This document shows, one piece after another, positions 57,130 to 64,000 of a DNA stretch of 64,000 nucleotides. The DNA comes from Ancylostoma caninum (taxonomy: Eukaryota > Nematoda > Chromadorea > Rhabditida > Ancylostomatidae): assembly GCA_037903475.1 (NCBI GenBank), contig JBAJFG010000347.1:1178001-1242000 (forward strand), given 5' to 3'. The translations under genes were made by a program, and so were the position numbers. The notes below the pieces were generated by a model. It was not told the origin of the DNA. It ran no database searches and was given only the letters and a program-made list of their open reading frames with translations. The number at the start of each line of letters is the position of its first letter. The stretch's first letter is position 1.

Positions 57130-58279
57130 CTAGCGCCCCTTCGGGACGCTAGAAAGCGGGGTGGGGCAGCCACTTGGGGCATGTGCAGAAGCTACGCACT
57201 TGCCGAATCCCTGGAAAATTGACAAAGAAGCGACACTAATCATTAAATGGGTTAAAATATGAAATCTTTCTTATAAGTTGAGCATGAGCATGACAAGTCC
57301 ATTCTCCATCGTAGGGCGTATTCGTGTGTTTTCCTCACTATCGGGCCAACGCAGACACGTTTTCCATCGGTGGACCTGTATCCTGCCATTCTCCACACTA
57401 TAGGGCCAAAGCGAACTCGTATTCTGGTGTCCTCCACATTATTCGGCCACGGTGGGCCTGTCTTCCATCGGTGGACCGTATTTTGGCGTCATTTTCACTG
57501 TTGGGCCACAGCGAACCCGTTCACAGTCGGCTAAACCGTATCCTAGTATTCTCCACTTTATTGAGTCACAGCGGACCCATCCTATATTGGCGGACCCCTA
57601 TCCTGGCATTCTTCATACCATTGGGTTACGGAGGGCCCTTCTTCCATCTGGGAGCCCACATTCTGACGTCATCCTCGCTGTTGGGCCATGGCGGACCCTT
57701 TCTCCATCAGTGGACTCTTATCCTAGCGTTCTCCACACCACTGGGCCACGGCGGGCCTCTGCTCCATTGGAGGACCCATATCCTGGCGTTCCCCACACCA
57801 GTGGGCCACGTTGGACCTGTTTTCCTTCGGATGACCCGTATCCTGGCGTTCCCCGCACCACAGGGCCACGGCGGGCCCCTCTTCCAGGTGAGCGCCCGCA
57901 TTCTGGCGTCTTCTTCACGGTTAGGCTAAACCGGACTCCTTCTTCTTGGGCGGACTTGCACTCTGGCATTTTCCACACTACTGGACCGAAGCGAGCCCAT
58001 ATCCTGGCGTTTCCCACCATTGGGCCTCGGCGGATCCCTCTTCCACTGGTGGACCAGCATTCTGGTGTTTTCCTGACTGTTGGGCCACACCGCACACTCA
58101 TCCCATCGGTGGATCCATATCCTATGTTATTGAGCAAGAGCGAACCGATCCTATAATGGCGGACCTGCATGCTGGTGTGCTCCACACTATTGGGTCATTG
58201 AGCCGTCGATCAACCCTTAGTCCCCCTACGTCTGCGCTCTAGAAAATTTTGTTGCACTACCACAATTCATATAAGAGGA
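57130..58279 (-). mobile_element. Helitron-like element H4, H1-type 5' end and H2-type 3' end
   Basis: On the minus strand it begins TCCTCTTATATGAATTGTGG after host A (complement of T at 58280), as H1c does. It ends in the CTAG hairpin before host T (complement of A at 57129). The 3' region (57150-57330) follows H2a closely (ATCATTAAATGGG, GAGCATGAGCATGACAAGTC-like), while the first 70 bp follow H1. The middle is about 15 degenerate 60-bp units. It is 1,150 bp without target duplication, and appears chimeric. Confidence 0.8.
57290..58200. repeat. degenerate 60-bp minisatellite in H4
   Basis: About 15 diverged units of the CCATCGGTGGACC.GTATCCTG / CCACACTATTGGGCCA type. Open frames (57324-57929, 57452-58156) follow from the period being a multiple of three. 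Confidence 0.85.
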
Positions 58280-58881
58280 TCTGCAATAGAACCTGAAAGC
58301 ACGAAATCATGTATTGAGAAACAATTTCCTGCGCAGCAGCTGCGCCAAATAAATTTGAATCCCTATACGTGTTTGCGAACAATTAAGTATATAAAACATG
58401 AATGTGCATTTAGCTTTCAAGATTGCATTCATTTCCACATGATGAGTGTGACGTGAGCTAACTTGCAAAACTGTTGGGTATTTTGTGGGATTTTGCAATT
58501 CCGAAAATAACAACCCTAGGACTGTTTTTCATATAAATAGCTTAATCGGCCCCGAAATGTTAACTTTCATGTAAATCTTATTTCTTTTTTTTAGGAATTC
58601 CAGGTGTTCGTCTGCAGGCTAGCCCACATAGGATGTCTTTGAAGACAACATTTTTCATTTTTGACTCGTATTCTCTCCACCAGATTTTCTGTTTCGTTTA
58701 TTTTTTTTCTGAGTGGTTCCTTCTTTCCCAGTTCTAGTACTCCTTTATTATCTGGTTGGTGCTAAATTAATTGCCGGAAAAACATGTTCTAGTTCAATGT
58801 GTTGTGATTTGGCTTGAACACACTGTTCTCCACCAGTTTGATGCCGGTTCATTTCGCTAAATCTTCATAAACAATCTAGTA
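58280..58881. other. no gene or element recognised
   Basis: AT-rich spacer between H4 and the mariner element. I see no supported feature. Confidence 0.4.
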
Positions 58882-60045
58882 TTAGGTTGGTGCGAAAATA
58901 ATGCGCGTTTTTCATTGTTTCATCTTTGGTGCAGAAAACTTCCGGTATTTCTTACCATCGCTACGAGAAGTTGTACATTATTTTATAGCAAATTTAATGT
59001 CCTTCTCAAACATCCTATGCATTTTGAACGGAATTTACGTCTTCAGTGAATTTTTAGTTCTGGAACGAAAGACGCCAAAACAAATTTTTTGTCAAACTCA
59101 CTACAGCGAGCTAAAACTAGGCGGCATCGCAGCAGAAACCGCTCAAAGTACCACCATAGTTTTGCCTAGGAAAGTGTGAGAAAAAGCATACCACGAAACT
59201 ACCTACAGATTTTTTTGACATGGTGTGTTCTGCTTCGAAAGTGAGGAATGTCACATAGGCCTTCCCGGGGTTCGAGACCCCCAGCTGATGCAATCATCGA
59301 GGAGCACCCATTCAAGACAGCGTATTTGGTTTCGCAGAATCTCGACGGTAATTGTCGTCAGACCACTCTTTGCTTTATTAAGAATGGGAGGATGAAAAAG
59401 CTCGACGAATAGATGTCGCGCATATTGAACGAATACCAGATTGGTCTTTGTTGAGAGGTCTGCTTCGCGCTTTCGTAGTGGAAGAACTGAGACAACATTC
59501 TTGTTCGCGTAGTAATCAACTATGAAGTATAGACCCTCTACGACAAAATGAAGTGCTCTGCCCAATAGTTGCACGAGAAAGATGCACCGAAACTCTGTCA
59601 GAAACGGAAGCAACATCAAATCAAGGTCACGGTGACTGTGTGGTGACCTGCTGCGAGAATCGCTCACTACAGCCCATTCGGTCTTTCTCATCTGAGAAGT
59701 ACTTCCAATATGTAAATGAAATAAATAAGAAACTCCACTGTGTGAGCCCAGCTTGGCTGAATAAAATGTATTCTTCACTCCTACACAGCACCGTCTATCC
59801 ATATATCGCACCCAAGAGCCGCTACAGGCTGAAGCAATCAGGGTGGGAAGCTCTGCGTCAACATCATAATCAGAAGTTCGTCGACGCTGAAAGGCCCTGT
59901 AGTAATCAGAGGGCATCCTCCTTATTGCTAAAGAGTTGCGGATTACAACATTTCTAATGCCCTTTTAAAAAGATCGATTTTGAAATTAGTTATGGGGTTT
60001 GAAATCGACGGCATGAAAACGCGCATTACTTTTGCGCCAACCTAA
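58882..60045 (+). mobile_element. mariner element with degenerate transposase
   Basis: The left end TTAGGTTGGTGCGAAAATAA and the complement of the right end (TTAGGTTGGCGCAAAAGTAA) are inverted; both continue TGCGCGTTTT. TA flanks both sides (58880-58881 and 60046-60047). It is 1,164 bp. The + strand in shifting frames keeps traces of a mariner catalytic domain: VTVTVWW, then SEKYFQYVNEINKKL, then LKQSGWEALRQHHNQKF, in the positions of the known SVWWD, EYYCxQLDxL and LLExLGWEVL blocks. The open minus-strand frame at 59251-59916 is a shadow. Dead element. Confidence 0.82.
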
Positions 60046-63000
60046 TATAAACAGTATGCCTCAACAATGAAAACTGAGATTGCAAAATTTAAAACTTTTA
60101 GAAGGCGATTTCGGCATGCCTAGATCAGCCGTCTGATGCTGTCGCAGGATCACATCTTGGACTCGGGAAAAGTGATAATAAATGAGGGAAAGGCCTATGG
60201 AATGAGAACTGATGAGAAAGTCGATGCCTTACTGCGCCAGTTATTGCCAGGTGAGTTTCTAAGTGAGAGGCTCATTGCTATCCTGGAGCATGGGAAGAAA
60301 TATTTCTTTTCACCACTGCCACCACATCTGCAGCAATTTTCGGCGATCAACTCGAAACTACAATACTAGAACTCTTCTGTCAACGCGTAACTAGGTTGAA
60401 GAAGGCTGCAGTCAATTACTCCCTTACAGCATAACCAAACTCCTGACACAACCTTCCTGGAGAGAATATCTGGTTTAGGAAAACTTAGAAGTGGGAAATC
60501 GTCTCTACTTGTATCCTTTCGCATTCCTTGTTTTCGTAAGGAACCGAGCTTCGTCCACAGTAATTGCATGCTCTAGGAATGAGTCGTTTCAAGACAAAAA
60601 AACTAGATTAGAAAAGATGTCACACCAGCTAAGACACTGGTCATCAGTCAAATTGTGTGGTGTTCACATCCGCATCTCTCTTATCCTGTTGATGAAAACT
60701 CATCCCTGGTCTCATCGCTCGGATGGTCAGGATGATAGGATTCGGTTCAGTTTCCACGGCTGCCCTCAACGCCTGATCGTTAAGCTCCATCCCGCGACCA
60801 AGACCTTAGTTGCATTTGAGTTCGCAATTGTAGGAACAAAAATCCGCGAACCCCTAGCTTCTGCCTTTAGAATGGCGATTCCAAGCTAAAACAAATGCTA
60901 AATTACCGGACACTTCCGGCCCAGAGTGGTCGAGTTTGAAGTCATTAACTACGATCACTCGAGAATCGCATTGGCTCATCTCTTGTTCGCGGCAAAAAAG
61001 GTAGTGAAAAGACTTAGCCAGAACAGTTGAGCGGCTTTTGATAGCCAGAATATCTGAGCGGCTTCTGAAAGAGGAGGAGAAAGCCTTTCGACAGATCGCA
61101 CAATTTGGCTTAAAATATCTGAGTTCCACCCAAGAGAAAAGTTCCTTTGTGCATACCCCAAAACGGCAATTAATTTCGAACGTGATAGAATTATGACTCC
61201 AAAAGAGGGGCTTTGGTTGTACTCACTTGCTTTCGTGGCGCTATTGGAGCGAGTCTAACAAATCTTAGGTGTTGGTCAGATAGACCTCGCTACACACAAC
61301 AGTCCTGCGTACCATTGCCAGCAACGACATCCTGGAAATGAAAGTCCTTGCGGAGTTGCTTTCTCACTCATTTCATTGAAACGTGCCGAAACGTTTCGTC
61401 TTAGAGAGTAGTGGTTTCACTTTGAATAACAGTGTTTCCGGTAGACGCTCGCAGATGGTCGTAAAAATAGCACACATACTCGTATGCAGGAAGACTATTG
61501 CTAGCCCCTACACATGTTTTTTTTTGAGCGGAATCTCTTGGAACTTTTTTAGATTTATTCAAAAACATAAATAGGTCATGTGCTTAATCGCTCACTTCTG
61601 AGACGAGTTTGGATTTTTCCCTATGCCTGAGAGATTTGCTTACTAGGAAATATGAGAGGATGTTCTAAAATCTGTGAGAAGAATCCGAAAAAGGAAATTC
61701 GGACGCCAACGTAGACGTCAGAGAAAGCTTGTAAAGTAATAAAAGTTCTGCGCAGGAGGTTTTAGATTGAAATGGTATCTTTTGTATATCTAATCATTCC
61801 CTATCAGGTGATCGGTTGCCAAAAAAAAAACCGCTTGTGTCGTATGTGCGGACTAGTTTTGATGCGCAGCTGTTCACATCAAGGAAGAGCAAGGAGCGCT
61901 AGCATGGTTAAGAAATTATGAAAAAAAAAAGGATTCATGGTGATCGCATGCACAAAGCATGCACTTCAGCTGCGGATTTCTTTCCGAACAGGCATTCAGG
62001 TAATCAGCGGAAAATTCTGAGGCGTGCATTGTTCTCGAGATTCAATTTAACGGTTTGTTACTGCCCCTGGCTCCTACTCTGGGATGGAGAGTACGCTAAT
62101 AGCTTTCATGGCAAAAGGTTGAGGAGAGAAGTGCTGTATGCATTATAAATCACCACTCCACTTTTCTCCATGAGTAGATACAAAGTTGTTACACTTAATT
62201 TGAGAAAACCGACGAATTCTTTCAATTCAGCTCCTAGTGAACTTATGCCCGTGTTGAGCAACAGGAAGCGAGCCCTCATCGATTCCAACACACATTCTAG
62301 TGCTGAAATATGCAAAAAATTCTGTGGGGCAAAATCTAGGGTGTGCTAAATATGTGGCCGCCACTGTATGCCGAATTCTTGGTGTTAACGAATAGTGTGG
62401 AAATTTTATGTCCACGCTTTTTTTTAATTCAAGTTCGATACGATGTTGTGCCTCAACTGCTGGAAATTTTACAATCTCAGCTTCGCATATTGTACATACA
62501 ATATCAGTTGTAAATGCTGAAGCTTCAACATGGCTACGTCTTAGTCGCAGTAACAAGTAACAGTTTCTCGGGTGCTAGCAGTCTTGAATGAGAATATGGG
62601 TCTCGCCAACATGCAAGAAAGAACACACTTCTGCCATCTATGTAGGCGAATGCTATCCATTTTCCGTGCCATTTTTTGCCACCCTGATGTAGTTGGTTCG
62701 TGTCTTTCTCCATTGCGAAGTTCTTCTAACTGCTGCTACATAAAATGGAGATTGGCTGGGTGTTCAAATTCCTATAAAATATCAAGCCAATACGAAAATT
62801 GCGGTTGAATGTGTATCCATTCCAGCGTGGGCTCCTACTTTCTTGAAATGGCCTTCTTTGAATGAAATTTCATTCTAGGAAAACAGGACAAAACCGCTGC
62901 GGTGTTTTTCGGCCATCTGAAGAGGAGCCATGCCGGAGACTAGTTTTCATTTTGCCCGAGAAGCCATCTGAACCGCATCTCCTTTACAGCTAGCACTGTA

Positions 63001-63670
63001 ATCTTACAACTATTTTATGGAAACCAGAGAGATCGATTTATTACGAGTGTTGAAGATAGTCGTGAGATAAGATTACATCACGGCACAAATCAAACAGTTT
63101 AAGCGAAATTCAGTGGATACTAAACGATCATCTTAGGGTATAGTACACAGTAATTTAATTCTCTAGGGAGGCACGTACAGCGAGTGGTTTAAACGATGCG
63201 AAATTCTATCAGTACCAGGGTGTCGAACCTTTCCTCGAACATTGCAGAAATGCGGACAATGCACGAGCAGTAAATGCCTGCTGACTTATTGTCCTTTTTG
63301 GTTTCGGATTTGAGATACTAAAGAGAAACCCTTTTCTTGATGGCGAAAGCTTGTAAAAATTTGTCAGTCGGGTTTTATCAGTCAAATGCTGGAAATCTCT
63401 TGAACATAAAACATTCATCAAACAACGTTCTCCGAGGACATACCTTTTTATTGTGGATATAAAGGATATCTCTAATAGAACGGTCGACGGCTAATAGATT
63501 TGCCTTTCTTCTCGTATAACTCCGAATTGGGCTTAAGTTTTCAAACATCTATTCGAAAACTTATACAAGCTTTGTCTTTGACCCAATAAAATTACTTTGA
63601 CCTCCAGTGACGACATTTAATAAGGACTAATAAGGCAGAGCTCGACATTTGATGGGCACGCAGACGGAGA
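60046..63670. other. unassigned region
   Basis: About 3.6 kb in which I recognise no exon, RNA gene or element. Open frames of 60-130 codons occur on both strands (for example 60136-60369, 60491-60889, 62227-62556) without recognisable similarity, and most overlap one another. Confidence 0.4.
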
Positions 63671-63899
63671 AAAGTTATTCATGCTTGCGGCGCGTCAAAG
63701 TTTACGCGCCGATACACAGTGCAAAGGAGAGAAGTGGAAGACAAATCCTGGCAGATCAGCAATGTTCCTAGTTTCGCCGTTGCGACTGTCGCGCGAACGA
63801 ACCGCGTTTCCATTTTCGCCGCTTTGGGTCGGCGCGAAAACTTTGTGGAGTTTTGTCTAGGCACGTAAACTTTGACGCGCCGCAAGCATGAATAACTTT
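63671..63899. mobile_element. MITE, 229 bp, with near-perfect 38-bp inverted ends
   Basis: The left end AAAGTTATTCATGCTTGCGG continues GCGCGTCAAAGTTTACG, and the right end is its complement; the first mismatch comes after 36 bases. The inside is GC-rich, with further CGCG motifs. No target duplication is evident. No copies elsewhere in this window. Confidence 0.85.
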
Positions 63900-64000
63900 A
63901 GAGTGAGTGTCGTACACCTTGATGGGGAGACAATCGCGGAGGAATTGCTACATTCTTCGCACACGCGATAAATATTTATTGTTTATCAAGAAAATTTTAT

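Noticed and set aside
59251..59916. 221-codon minus-strand open frame
   Set aside because: It lies inside a mariner element whose transposase traces are on the + strand; it has no recognisable domain.
1..64000. tRNA, rRNA or spliced-leader RNA genes
   Set aside because: No cloverleaf-type A and B box pair or conserved rRNA stretch was recognised by eye. A covariance-model scan would be needed to exclude small RNA genes.

Overview
The window looks like intergenic and intronic DNA of a nematode, most likely a strongylid-type clade V worm. The pointers are a tandem set of chemoreceptor genes resembling the Srsx family, small GT-AG exons, short introns of 50-130 bp beside transposon-filled ones, RTE and CR1/T1-like LINE fragments, Tc1/mariner, hAT and piggyBac-type elements, and no bacterial-style operons. 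The species assignment is inference. I recognise no tRNA, rRNA or CRISPR.

Host genes. Three head-to-tail copies of one seven-transmembrane receptor gene lie on the + strand. Copy 1 (2509-6032) shows only its last three exons. Copy 2 (13892-18739) shows exons 2-9 but no exon 1. Copy 3 (41063-53965) is complete: nine exons join into an open frame of 326 codons plus stop. Exon borders and phases are the same wherever copies overlap. All visible exons are open.

Mobile DNA fills almost everything else. Layout: Helitron-like 3' end (1-131); copy 1 with an H3 element in its intron (4044-~5650); an RTE LINE (about 7180-12690) split by a hAT element (9335-12058) that is itself split by a Tc1 element (10040-11647); copy 2; an element-packed spacer (19581-38510) with H1, H2 and H3 Helitron-like elements, a second hAT element, a mariner with identical 31-bp ends, a TTAA-flanked piggyBac-like MITE, a LINE split by two Helitron-like elements, and an RTE relic; copy 3, whose intron 2 is almost entirely one 5.9-kb H2 element; then foldback elements, MITEs, another Helitron-like element (57130-58279) and a mariner (58882-60045).

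The most interesting system is a set of three non-autonomous element groups (H1, H2, H3). They carry Helitron-type signatures: host A before a 5' TC where that end is seen, a 3' CTAG or CTGG/CTGA placed in a terminal hairpin, host T after it, and no target duplication. Each carries a central minisatellite, and the 49/50-, 59- and 60-bp units are visibly homologous. Removing two of these elements from a LINE restores its FADD reverse transcriptase region, which fixes the insertion points to the base. One array has grown to about 80 units of 60 bp with a 720-bp higher-order repeat. No helicase or Rep protein is present, so these would have to be mobilised from elsewhere.
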